From Candidatus Magnetocorallium paracelense (GTDB lineage: Bacteria; Nitrospirota; Thermodesulfovibrionia; Thermodesulfovibrionales; Magnetobacteriaceae), in NCBI GenBank assembly GCA_029001845.1, contig JAREWP010000020.1, forward strand, positions 62,001-126,000: DNA of 64,000 bases, given 5' to 3'. Below the pieces are notes generated by a model. It did no database searches. It saw nothing but the letters and a program-made list of their open reading frames with translations, and was not told the origin of the DNA. This document shows, in pieces, positions 42,808-51,883 of this stretch. The first letter of the stretch is position 1; every line of letters begins with the position of its first letter. The position numbers and the translations under genes are program-made.

Positions 42808-43965
42808 TCAGGTTCCGTCATAAAACTTAACGCCCGAAGGAGCATAGTTCTTGTAATTCTCATATTTGTCGATCGACGCGAAGCATTCCACTTCATCGTC
42901 AGTCTCAATTAATGCGATTTCTTCCTGCATAACAGGGCAGTTTTTGTTGTCGTCATAAAAAACCTGTACCCTTGGTTTTGTAATATGCAGTTCCGAACCT
43001 CTCTCAATTACCTTGGCGACTCTTTTGCTCTTCAGAAGCACCAGAGAACCGACAGGAAAAACGCCTATAGTATTTAAGAAGTACGATAATAAACGGGGGT
43101 TAAAGTGAGTACCGGCGCCGGACTTGATTATTTGTAACGCCTTAAAAGTCGACATACCCTTTTTATAGCACCTGTCGGCAGTCAGGGCGTCATAAACATC
43201 AAGATAGGCGGCGATCTGCGCATAAATACTGATTGCATCACCTTTAAGACCTCTCGGGTAACCGGAGCCGTCAAACTTCTCATGATGTTGAGACGCGACA
43301 AGAACCTCTATGGAATCAATTAACAATCCAGGTATTTGTTCCATAATCTTTCTGCTGTCAATGGCATGGGTTTTCATGATTTCAAATTCGTCGTTTGTAA
43401 AACCACCCGGTTTGTGAAGTATTTCCGGTGGTGTTCTGATTTTTCCGCTGTCATGCAGTATTGAACCAACAGCCATTTTATGTATTTCATCCTCCGACAT
43501 CCCCATTTCCCTGCCGAACGTTATTGACATTGTACTGACATTGACACAGTGCAAATAAAGATATTCGTCCACGCTTCTCACCTCGTTACATACTGAAATC
43601 ATCGCATCTTCATTTCTGAGCAGTGAAGAATTTATCTCCCTTGTAACGCTGTTTATAGCATCCATGTCAATCGCTTTACCGTCGACAATATTATTCATCG
43701 TTTCAGTAACGGTGTCTTTGGCATGACCAAGGAACTCCTTCGCCTTTTCTCTCTCCTCAGATACAGAGACTCTCATATCCAGTCCCCTATCGGTATCGAT
43801 CGTTACAGAGCCGAGATTAAAGCTTGTCATGCGGTTCAGCATTTGCCTGTCTTTGATTTTTAGTCGACTGCCAATTTTTACATCCTTAAACCACTGTCGC
43901 CATTCTTCGGTAAAAACCAGGCACATGCCTGTCCTCAAATCGTTTATAGAAATTTTTTTAATCAT
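42808..43965 (-). CDS. HD-GYP domain protein, probable cyclic di-GMP phosphodiesterase
   Basis: The 385-residue protein has an N-terminal DUF3391-like region (ISINDLRTGMCLVF, about 1-70) and a C-terminal HD-GYP domain: HD in AVGSILHDSGK, MKTHAIDSRKIME, VLVASQHHEKFDGSGYPRGLKG and ISIYAQIAAYLDVYDALTADRCYK. The GYP signature is present (FDGSGYP), so hydrolysis of c-di-GMP is likely. There is no receiver domain. c-di-GMP typically controls exopolysaccharide and motility, both represented in this window. No neighbour shares its operon. Confidence 0.93.
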   Translation of the reverse strand: MIKKISINDLRTGMCLVFTEEWRQWFKDVKIGSRLKIKDRQMLNRMTSFNLGSVTIDTDRGLDMRVSVSEEREKAKEFLGHAKDTVTETMNNIVDGKAIDMDAINSVTREINSSLLRNEDAMISVCNEVRSVDEYLYLHCVNVSTMSITFGREMGMSEDEIHKMAVGSILHDSGKIRTPPEILHKPGGFTNDEFEIMKTHAIDSRKIMEQIPGLLIDSIEVLVASQHHEKFDGSGYPRGLKGDAISIYAQIAAYLDVYDALTADRCYKKGMSTFKALQIIKSGAGTHFNPRLLSYFLNTIGVFPVGSLVLLKSKRVAKVIERGSELHITKPRVQVFYDDNKNCPVMQEEIALIETDDEVECFASIDKYENYKNYAPSGVKFYDGT

Positions 43966-44185
43966 TCCCTACACTTACTCGTACTTATAATAGTCATTTC
44001 ACCATAATTTTAAACAACAGAAATTATATCATAACTAAGTGTAACAAAGAAAACCCAAACCTGAGCCGGAAGAGTTCAAGGGTGGTAGTTGCAACTTATT
44101 ACAGTAATCTTTAAACTCTTTGTGTTAGAATTTAATTTTAAGCTGTTATCCTGTTAAGAATTACACAACCAAGCCAATACACTTT

Positions 44186-45793
44186 ATGCTTATTACAGGA
44201 AATCAAAAACAAATACGCCTCTTTTTACTCATATTATCCATAACGCTCTTATTTTCCTGCACACAAAAACAAGAGAGGTCATACGACTACGTCCGTTACA
44301 GAATTAAAGCGAATCCGACCTCTCTCGATCCTGCTTATATTGTCGATGTAACGGGCGGGACCATTGCAGCCAAGATATTTAACGGCCTTGTAAAGCTGGA
44401 TGGCAATATGAATGTTACACCGGATATTGCAAAGGAGTGGGAAGTAAGTAAAGACGGAAGAACATACAGATTCTTTTTAAGAGATGACGTCTTTTTCCAT
44501 AACAAACGGAAAGTCAGGGCTGAGGATATAAAACACTCTTTCACAAGGATACTCTCTCCCGGGACAGGCTCTCCCAACACCTGGGTTTTAAACATAATCA
44601 AAGGCGCCAACGAGTACTTAAATAATGAGACAGACGAAATCGAGGGAATAAAAATTATTGACCACAGGACTGTCGAACTGGAACTGAAAACACCGTTTTC
44701 TCCTTTTTTAAAACTCCTGACAATGCCTGCCGCATACATCATACCGGAAGATGAAGCAAGAACGCATGGAAAGGATTTCGGCAGCCAACCCACAGGTACA
44801 GGCCCTTTTTATCTTGATCGCTGGGATCACAACAACCGTCTGAAACTGTCAAAAAACGAAAAATACTTTGGGGCTTCTCCTAAAGTAGAAGGAGTTGTGT
44901 ACAGAATTATCCCGGAAGATATTACTGCTGTTACCGAATTTCTTCTGGGTAATATAGATATTTTAGAAATACCAATGTCAGCGTACTCGATGTTTGTCAA
45001 AGATGAGGAGTATTCGAATTTTATCGAAAGCGCAACCGGATTGAACACTTATTACCTCGGTTTTAATACATTGAAACCGCCTTTAAACAATAGTAAAGTA
45101 AGAAAAGCCATTGCATTCGCCATAGACAGAGATAGAATTCTCGACGCCTTTTATCAAGGCAGGGGAAGACCGGCGGCAGGACCCGTTCCCGATGCTTTGC
45201 GATCTTATAGTGTCTTTGATATAAACACATATGATCCTGCCAAGGCAAAGGCTTTACTGCTTGAATCCGGTTATACCGGTGATATAACCTTGAATTTCTA
45301 CATCACCGCTACTCAAGAGGCCATAGATATGGCCGAGGTGATCGAATCGTACCTGAAAAAGGCGGGAATCAATGTAAATATCAGATCAATAGAGTGGAGT
45401 GCATATAAAGTCGCTCTCAATGAGGGAGAGGCCCATCTTTTTTGGTTAAGCTGGTGGGCTGATTATCCTGATGAAGAAAATTTTCTTTTCCCCCTTTTTC
45501 ACTCTTCTAATTTCGGGCCCGGAGGTAACAGAATGAGATATAAAAACGAGACAGTCGATAATTTGATAAACAGAGCCCGCGTCTCGACAGACGACTCGGA
45601 AAGAAGTCAATTGTTTAAGAAAGCGGAAAATATTATAATAAATGAACTGCCATGTCTCTTTTTTTGGCACAAAAATGATTATATAGTCAAACAACCATGG
45701 ATAAGAGATTACAAAATTTATCCTGTTTATAGTATAGATAAGGGAGAATATCTTAGTATTGATATAAATAATTTTTTACAGCAGCTTGACTAA
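44186..45793 (+). CDS. Oligopeptide/nickel-type ABC transporter substrate-binding lipoprotein
   Basis: The 535-residue protein is a family 5 solute-binding protein (OppA/DppA type). It has a lipoprotein signal with lipobox LLFSC (Cys25), the family signature near the N-terminus (IKANPTSLDPAYIVDVTGGTIAAKIFNGLV) and the long two-lobe body including YRFFLRDDVFFHNKRKVRAEDIKHSF and KVRKAIAFAIDRDRIL. It would be anchored in the periplasm and deliver peptides or similar to an ABC permease. No permease or ATPase gene is near, so it is an orphan or acts with a complex encoded elsewhere. Its 3' end overlaps the convergent DUF1640-like gene by 18 bp. Confidence 0.93.
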   Translation: MLITGNQKQIRLFLLILSITLLFSCTQKQERSYDYVRYRIKANPTSLDPAYIVDVTGGTIAAKIFNGLVKLDGNMNVTPDIAKEWEVSKDGRTYRFFLRDDVFFHNKRKVRAEDIKHSFTRILSPGTGSPNTWVLNIIKGANEYLNNETDEIEGIKIIDHRTVELELKTPFSPFLKLLTMPAAYIIPEDEARTHGKDFGSQPTGTGPFYLDRWDHNNRLKLSKNEKYFGASPKVEGVVYRIIPEDITAVTEFLLGNIDILEIPMSAYSMFVKDEEYSNFIESATGLNTYYLGFNTLKPPLNNSKVRKAIAFAIDRDRILDAFYQGRGRPAAGPVPDALRSYSVFDINTYDPAKAKALLLESGYTGDITLNFYITATQEAIDMAEVIESYLKKAGINVNIRSIEWSAYKVALNEGEAHLFWLSWWADYPDEENFLFPLFHSSNFGPGGNRMRYKNETVDNLINRARVSTDDSERSQLFKKAENIIINELPCLFFWHKNDYIVKQPWIRDYKIYPVYSIDKGEYLSIDINNFLQQLD

Positions 45794-46045
45794 AGTAGCT
45801 ACGATGGCGATACCAATAGCAACGATAGTGCCCAGCTTAATAGTGAGGCGAAGTTCAAGAGTATCTATTTTATTTTCGATCCTTGAAATTTCCAACCTTA
45901 AATCATTTTTAGTAGCAAATTCCTTAATGCTTGTTTCGTGCGCTTCCTTTACTGCGTCAGATATCGCTTCAGCCTGCTTATCGGAAATTCCGGATTCTAT
46001 TAAACGCTTAATAAATGCATATGTATCAAAAGTTACTGCTGCCAT
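45776..46045 (-). CDS. DUF1640/CCDC90-like coiled-coil membrane protein, 89 aa
   Basis: The 89-residue protein starts with a helical MAAVTFDTYAFIKRLIESGISDKQAEAISDAV motif, then a coiled coil (KEFATKNDLRLEISRIENKIDTLELRL) and a single C-terminal membrane helix. This is the layout of DUF1640 proteins, small bacterial homologues of the mitochondrial CCDC90 family; function unknown. It is convergent with and overlaps the oligopeptide-binding protein gene by 18 bp. Confidence 0.8.
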   Translation of the reverse strand: MAAVTFDTYAFIKRLIESGISDKQAEAISDAVKEAHETSIKEFATKNDLRLEISRIENKIDTLELRLTIKLGTIVAIGIAIVATLVKLL

Positions 46046-46415
46046 CTATTTATTATATATAGCTTATTATCCGAAAAACAAGGTTTTTATTTTCAATAGA
46101 AAAAGGGGTAAATAAACGGCAAACTTAAACTTAATTTAAAGCTTTTCGTTGTTTTCCATATAGTGCCCCACGCAGCTTTATATATAACTCGCAACTTGAG
46201 CCCCCACTCAATTTAACTTCCCTGCCCCTATATAAGGATATCATTTACAAATCGCTAAAATTATACACAGGTCGTAGCTTCACGTCCACTTGGTAGTTCA
46301 TACAGTGCCTGAATTGTGATAGAACTGTTAATCTGATTTATCAATCAATGGATACCCATTGCCTAATGAAAGCTGCCTGCTCTGTTTTCTTTGTCAATAG
46401 TCAAATGAATATTAA
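46046..46415. other. Non-coding stretch between DUF1640-like gene and flavin reductase remnant
   Basis: 370 bp without a gene. No repeat family member or clear promoter is seen. It may include decayed sequence of the missing 5' half of the flavin-reductase-like gene, but no residual reading frame is recognisable. Confidence 0.5.
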
Positions 46416-46745
46416 ATGCTCTTGCCTGCTTATATAAATTTTAAAGATAAACTCCGGAAGGTGTACTATGGCTGTAAAAGAAGCTATAATAATCATAACT
46501 ACTTAGGTAATGAGTTTCCTATGGTACTGGAATGTAAACTGCTCCATATCTTTGAGATCGGTCTTCATACTCAATTCATAGGAGAAATTCTCGATGTTAA
46601 GGCTGATGAATCTGTATTAAACGATAAGGGGCAGCCCGATATAGATAAAGTTAAGCCTATTATTTTTGCGCCTTTCCTAAGAACCTATCATAGTATCGGC
46701 AATAAGTTAGGGGATGCCTTTTCCATTGGCAAGGGTATAAAATAA
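46416..46745 (+). pseudogene. Remnant of a flavin reductase-like (FMN-binding split barrel) gene
   Basis: From about 46500 the frame reads EFPMVLECKLLHIFEIGLHTQFIGEI followed by VDVKADESVL-like residues and PDIDKVKPIIFAPFLRTYHSIGNKLGDAFSIGKG. This matches the C-terminal half of the flavin reductase-like domain family (about 190 residues in full). The N-terminal half with the FMN site is absent and replaced by about 28 unrelated residues, so I call it truncated. The ATG at 46416 is not supported by a Shine-Dalgarno. Confidence 0.7.
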
Positions 46746-46811
46746 AGTGCTGAAGAATTCTTTCCAACACATGCCGGGTATTGGTGCAACAACTGAGAAA
46801 CAAATATTGTT

Positions 46812-47234
46812 ATGGTTATGACAAAATTCACATCAAAGAACAGACCTTTTGTCGGAGTTGCGGTTATCATCAAAAAAAATGAAAAAGTTCTCCTTGGTAA
46901 ACGCAAAAACGCACATGGCGCCGGCACGTGGGCGTTGCCTGGCGGACACCTTGAGTTCAACGAGACTATCGAAAATTGTGCAGAGCGTGAAGTGTACGAA
47001 GAAACAGGGCTTTATATCAAGAATATTCGTTATGGTGCATACACAAATGACATTTTTACCGAGGAGCAAAAGCATTATATAACACTTTTCGTTACAGCAG
47101 AATACAGTCATGGCGATTGCAAAGTAAAAGAACCTCATAAATGTGAACAATGGGAGTGGTTCCCTTGGAATGACCTACCAAAACCGAGATTCCTGCCTTT
47201 GGAAAATCTTTTAAAACAAGGATTTAATATATAG
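46812..47234 (+). CDS. Nudix hydrolase
   Basis: The 140-residue protein has a perfect Nudix box at residues 45-67 (GX5EX7REXXEEXGL, with Glu51, Arg59, Glu60, Glu63 and Glu64). Context such as PFVGVAVIIKKNEKVLLGKR before the box and the ending CEQWEWFPWNDLPKP are like NUDT15/MTH1-type nucleotide pyrophosphatases. It likely hydrolyses a modified or excess nucleoside triphosphate; the exact substrate cannot be told. It stands alone. Start options are M1 or M3. Confidence 0.9.
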   Translation: MVMTKFTSKNRPFVGVAVIIKKNEKVLLGKRKNAHGAGTWALPGGHLEFNETIENCAEREVYEETGLYIKNIRYGAYTNDIFTEEQKHYITLFVTAEYSHGDCKVKEPHKCEQWEWFPWNDLPKPRFLPLENLLKQGFNI

Positions 47235-47275
47235 ATTTTGTAACAACGATTAAATGAAAATAAAATCATAAAAAC

Positions 47276-48400
47276 TTAAATATCGTCATTGTCTAAGGCA
47301 GGCCATCGGTTTATGGCATCAATAATTAAGCGAAAAGTGGCAAAATCAACGGGGCGGAAGTTAGTGCTTAGATAATAAAAATCTTTATACTCTGAATTAT
47401 CACGATCAAACCCGGGTTGTTTCACAATCTTAAGCTTCTGTTCAGCGGTATGTCCGGCGTCCCTTAAAATGGCATTGAGATCCTTTAGTTGTATTTCTGT
47501 GGGCTCTTGTTTAATCCGGAAGAGCAGGTGATTGTTACTCCAAAAGCGAGAAGAGTGATAGACTTTATAAAAATCTAAAAGATGCTGAACGGCTTCGTCT
47601 GCTGAATGCACAATACGATATAAATGGATATCATTGGGACTGATGTATTGATGTTTCAGCATAACCTTGATATATTCATCAAATTTATACCAATACTCAT
47701 CCTCTTCCGGACTGATGAGCAAGACAGGAACTATTGGTGTTTTTCCTGTTTGGATGAGGGTAAGTACTTCAAACAATTCGTCATTGGTTCCTACGCCACC
47801 CGGGAAAGCAGCGATTGCTTTAGCGTGCATCAAAAACATCAGTTTCCGTGTTAAAAAGAGGGCGAATTCCATGGCGAATGGACTATCTTTTACGTATTTA
47901 TTCAGTTCCGGTTCAAAGGGGAGCTTGATTCCCAATCCAATACTATATTGGCCGGATCCTTTATTGGCTGCCTCCATGATGCCTGGAGCCCCGCCGGTAA
48001 TAGAGATAATTCCTTTTTCTGTGGCCAGTCGGGCAAAGTCTTCGCAAAGATCATAACCGGGATGCCCGGGTTTTGGGCGAGTTGAGCCAAAAACATCCAT
48101 TAGAAAATCTTTACGATGTTCACTAAAAAGCTGTAGTGCATTAAATATGTCGACATTAGTTTTTTCTAAGACATTAAGTTCTAACTCCATGATTTTGGGA
48201 TTTTCTACAAGTTTAACCAGATTGGATAGGATGTGCAGAAGCTGGGCTTTACGGAATTCCGGAGCATCTAACGTATTATAAAGATCGGTATAAAGTTGAT
48301 ATAATTTATTAGTGGTAAGCTGTATGCCTGTGGCGGCTTGTATGATTTTTTGTTTTCTTGGGGCTTTAGGTGCTGAGATAGTGATTTGTTTTTTTAACAT
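47276..48400 (-). CDS. LOG family protein (putative nucleoside-monophosphate phosphoribohydrolase)
   Basis: The 374-residue protein holds the LOG/lysine-decarboxylase-like Rossmann fold in its second half: ITGGAPGIMEAANKGS, SIGLGIKLPFEPELN, and the catalytic AFPGGVGTNDELFEVLTLIQTGK. Members cleave AMP or cytokinin monophosphates to base and ribose phosphate. The N-terminal about 110 residues are an extra helical domain, making it longer than LonelyGuy proteins (about 190) and shorter than PpnN (about 454). AAGGAG stands 6 nt before the ATG. A short repeat arm lies between it and cusA. Confidence 0.87.
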   Translation of the reverse strand: MLKKQITISAPKAPRKQKIIQAATGIQLTTNKLYQLYTDLYNTLDAPEFRKAQLLHILSNLVKLVENPKIMELELNVLEKTNVDIFNALQLFSEHRKDFLMDVFGSTRPKPGHPGYDLCEDFARLATEKGIISITGGAPGIMEAANKGSGQYSIGLGIKLPFEPELNKYVKDSPFAMEFALFLTRKLMFLMHAKAIAAFPGGVGTNDELFEVLTLIQTGKTPIVPVLLISPEEDEYWYKFDEYIKVMLKHQYISPNDIHLYRIVHSADEAVQHLLDFYKVYHSSRFWSNNHLLFRIKQEPTEIQLKDLNAILRDAGHTAEQKLKIVKQPGFDRDNSEYKDFYYLSTNFRPVDFATFRLIIDAINRWPALDNDDI

Positions 48401-48421
48401 GGTTACTCCTTTAACTGACTG

Positions 48422-51400
48422 CTAAACGCTTTTTTTTAGTTTAATCCCCAATCCCTTCCATACGGCGTAAATCGCAGGAATCACGATCAGTGTCAGTACG
48501 GTCGAGGACAGCATGCCGCCGATCATGGGAGCGGCAATTCTCCTCATTGTGTCCGCTCCCGCCCCCTGTCCCCAAAAGAGAGGAAGAAGACCGGCCATAA
48601 TCGCCACTACAGTCATCATCTTTGGCCTCACTCTCTCCACAGCGCCAACCATTATGCTGTCTAAAAGATCTTTGTGAGTCAATGCCCCGTCTTTCTCTCT
48701 TCTCTTTTCTTCAAGGGCCTGATCGAGATATATGAGCATGATCACGCCTGTTTCCGCTGCCACGCCGGCAAGGGCTATAAAACCGACGGCCACTGCGATA
48801 CTCATGTTATATCCCAGGAGATAAATGAACCATACGCCCCCTACGATGGCAAAGGGCAAAGACAGCATGACGATCATCGATTCCGTAATACTTTTGAAGT
48901 TTAAATAGAGCAGAAGGAAGATCACAATGAGAGTGAGAGGCACGACCAAAGCAAGTCGCTTGTTGGCCCTCTCCATATATTCGTACTGGCCGGACCATAG
49001 GATATTGTAACCGGTGGGGAGCTTCAACTCCTTTGAAAGCACCTCTTTGGCGTTCTCTACATAGGTGGCCACATCTATATTGGCGAGGTCTACATATATC
49101 CATGCGCTTAAGCGGGAGTTTTCGCTCTTAATCACGGGCGGCCCCTGATGTATCTTTATCTCCGCCACCTGTGCAATGGGAATCTGAGCGCCTGCCGGAG
49201 TTGGTATGAGTACGCGTTTCAGCTTTGCAATGGAATTTCTCAATTCCCTGCCATATCTGAGATTAACGGGATAACGTTCCAGACCCTCAACCGTTTCGGT
49301 TACATTCATTCCCCCAATGGCTGACTGTATCACATCCTGTACATCCCCTGTTGTGAGACCAAATCGGGAGGCGGCCTTTCTGTTAATTTCATAATCGAGA
49401 TAGTATCCACCTGTGACACGCTCCGAGTATACGGACAGGGTTCCGGGAATCTGTCTGACAATAGCCTCTATCTCTTTACCCAACTTGGAGAGTATATCGA
49501 GATCGTCGCCCATCACTTTAATACCCACAGGCGTTTTAATACCGGTTGCAAGCATGTCTATCCGAGTCTTAATGGGCATTGTCCATGCATTGGTAAGACC
49601 GGGAAACTGTATGGCTCTGTTTAATTCGTTTGTCAGCTCTTTTGGCGTAATAGTACGTTTAGGAGGCCAAAACCTGTACAAAAGAGAACTGATCGATTCG
49701 GGCCACTCCGAGAAAAATCTCTCTACAGGAATCTTGCGCCACTCCTCTTCCGGTTTCAGCATGATCGTCGTCTCAAGCATCGCCAGAGGCGCGGGGTCCG
49801 TTGCCGTATCGGCGCGACCGGCTTTTCCGAATACACGTTCTATCTCAGGGAAAGATTTAATAATTTTGTCAGTCTGCTGGAGGAGTTCACGCGCCTTGGT
49901 TATGGATATGCCCGGTAGTGTTGTAGGCATATAGAGGAGGTCGCCTTCATAAAGGGGCGGCATAAACTCTCCTCCTATTTTTTCAAAGGGGAACAGGAAT
50001 TCGATCTTTTCTGCAATACTTTTAACAGCCCCGTCAGACAGTTTATCGAGCACTATAGACCGATAGGGCATGAGTGTGAGCCCGATAAAAACCGCCAATA
50101 AAATCGTTATCATCTTAAAACGTAAAACCAGTTTAATAACGGGCCTGTATATCCATATAAGAAACCGATTAAGGGGATTCCTCTCTTCCGGGCTTACGGA
50201 CTGAGGCCAGAGAAGAAGCAGGGTTATGGTTGCAATTATAATTGCAAATGGCAGGCCGAAAGATTCAAATAGAGTAAAGGGAGTCGTCATATTCGAAGCT
50301 GACCATATACATAAAAATACAACTGCCGATAACAAAATAGAAACAATTCGCTGTTTACCTCTGCTCCAATGCGCCGGAAGTATGGTTGTCTTTATAAAAT
50401 ACCCCATCATAACAGGCACTAAGGTTATGGAGATGAGCGCCGCTGCCGCCATGGAGTAAGTCTTTGTATAGGCAAGGGGTTTAAATAACCTTCCCTCCTG
50501 GGCCTGGAGCGTGAATATGGGCAGAAAGGAAAAGGTGATGATCAGGAGAGAGAAAAAGAGAGCAGGCCCAACCTGTTTTGCTGCATTTGCTATAATCACC
50601 CAGTGATCTCTCTTTCCTTCATCGCTTTCCAGATGCTTGTGAGCGTTTTCTATCATCACGATCGCCGCATCTATCATTGCTCCGATCGCAATGGCGATAC
50701 CTCCCAAAGACATAATATTGGCGTTTAGTCCCTGGGCGTGCATTATTATAAAGGCCATAAGAATTCCTACAGGCAGAGTGATAATCGCAACAAAGGCCGA
50801 TTTAAAATGGAGCAGAAAAATAATGCATACCAGGGCTACGACAATCGATTCTTCTATAAGTTTCTCCTTTAATGTATCCACTGCCCGTTCGATAAGTCCG
50901 GAGCGATCATATACGGGAACAATCTCCACTCCCTGCGGCAGACCGGCCTTCAGGTCATGGAGCTTTTCCTTTACTCTCTCTATAGTAGCGAGTGCGTTTT
51001 CCCCGTAACGCATGATCACCACTCCGCCTGCCACTTCTCCCTCGCCGTCCAGTTCCACGAGCCCCCTTCGCAGTTCCGGACCTAAATGAACATTGGCCAC
51101 ATCGCGTATCAATATGGGTGTACCGGAACGATCCACGCCGAGGGGTATATTCCTGATATCGTGAATACCCTTTATATAACCCAGTCCCCTGACCATATAT
51201 TCGGTTTCCGACATCTCGATAAGCCTGCCGCCAACGTCCCTGTTCGACCGTTTTATGGCGGTCTTTATTTTAGACAGGGGGATATTATAGGCAATGAGCT
51301 TGTTCGGGTCCACTGCTATCTGGTATTGCTTTACAAAACCTCCGACCGATGCAACTTCCGATACGCCTTCTACTGACACCAATTCATACCTCAGAAACCA

Positions 51401-51883
51401 ATCCTGGACAGACCGGAGTTCGGCGAGATCATGCTTCCCTGTCTTATCCACCAGTGCATATTCATATATCCATCCCACGCCGGTGGCGTCTGGTCCGAGA
51501 GTGGGAGTGACGCCGGAAGGGAGACGTCCCGATACATAGTTTAGATATTCCAACACTCTGCTCCTTGCCCAGTAAATATCCGTACCGTCATCGAATATGA
51601 TGTATACAAAGGAAAAACCGAAAAAGGAATACCCCCTTACTACTTTGGCGCCGGGCACTGCCAGCATGGCCGTTGTGAGTGGATATGTCACCTGATCCTC
51701 TACCAGTTGCGGGGCCTGCCCCGGATATTTGGTAAATACAATGACCTGGACATCAGAGAGATCCGGGATCGCATCGAGTGGGGTTGTAGCCAGGGAGTAA
51801 ATACCCCAAAGAAGAATAATCGACGTACAGAGCAATATGAGAAATCTGTTCTTAATCGAATAATCGATTATCCTCTCCAGCAT
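48422..51883 (-). CDS. cusA: CusA/CzcA family heavy-metal efflux RND permease
   Basis: The 1,153-residue protein is a full-length RND pump of the heavy-metal type: IIDYSIKNRFLILL, TTPLDAIPDLSDVQVIVFTKYPGQAPQLVEDQVTYPL and the long porter and membrane domains with AIGAMIDAAIVMIENAHK. The pair GVAAETGVIMLIYLDQAL is characteristic of CusA. It exports Cu(I)/Ag(I) (or another soft metal) using proton flux through the CusCBA tripartite channel. ATG 51883 shares one base with the cusB stop (TGATG), so the genes are coupled. The last codons lie in a fragment of repeat family A (ACTGACTGCTAAACGC, about 48412-48440). Confidence 0.93.
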   Translation of the reverse strand: MLERIIDYSIKNRFLILLCTSIILLWGIYSLATTPLDAIPDLSDVQVIVFTKYPGQAPQLVEDQVTYPLTTAMLAVPGAKVVRGYSFFGFSFVYIIFDDGTDIYWARSRVLEYLNYVSGRLPSGVTPTLGPDATGVGWIYEYALVDKTGKHDLAELRSVQDWFLRYELVSVEGVSEVASVGGFVKQYQIAVDPNKLIAYNIPLSKIKTAIKRSNRDVGGRLIEMSETEYMVRGLGYIKGIHDIRNIPLGVDRSGTPILIRDVANVHLGPELRRGLVELDGEGEVAGGVVIMRYGENALATIERVKEKLHDLKAGLPQGVEIVPVYDRSGLIERAVDTLKEKLIEESIVVALVCIIFLLHFKSAFVAIITLPVGILMAFIIMHAQGLNANIMSLGGIAIAIGAMIDAAIVMIENAHKHLESDEGKRDHWVIIANAAKQVGPALFFSLLIITFSFLPIFTLQAQEGRLFKPLAYTKTYSMAAAALISITLVPVMMGYFIKTTILPAHWSRGKQRIVSILLSAVVFLCIWSASNMTTPFTLFESFGLPFAIIIATITLLLLWPQSVSPEERNPLNRFLIWIYRPVIKLVLRFKMITILLAVFIGLTLMPYRSIVLDKLSDGAVKSIAEKIEFLFPFEKIGGEFMPPLYEGDLLYMPTTLPGISITKARELLQQTDKIIKSFPEIERVFGKAGRADTATDPAPLAMLETTIMLKPEEEWRKIPVERFFSEWPESISSLLYRFWPPKRTITPKELTNELNRAIQFPGLTNAWTMPIKTRIDMLATGIKTPVGIKVMGDDLDILSKLGKEIEAIVRQIPGTLSVYSERVTGGYYLDYEINRKAASRFGLTTGDVQDVIQSAIGGMNVTETVEGLERYPVNLRYGRELRNSIAKLKRVLIPTPAGAQIPIAQVAEIKIHQGPPVIKSENSRLSAWIYVDLANIDVATYVENAKEVLSKELKLPTGYNILWSGQYEYMERANKRLALVVPLTLIVIFLLLYLNFKSITESMIVMLSLPFAIVGGVWFIYLLGYNMSIAVAVGFIALAGVAAETGVIMLIYLDQALEEKRREKDGALTHKDLLDSIMVGAVERVRPKMMTVVAIMAGLLPLFWGQGAGADTMRRIAAPMIGGMLSSTVLTLIVIPAIYAVWKGLGIKLKKSV

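Noticed and set aside
47624-48056. Plus-strand ORFs across the LOG gene
   Set aside because: Antisense to the conserved LOG frame with no recognisable protein.
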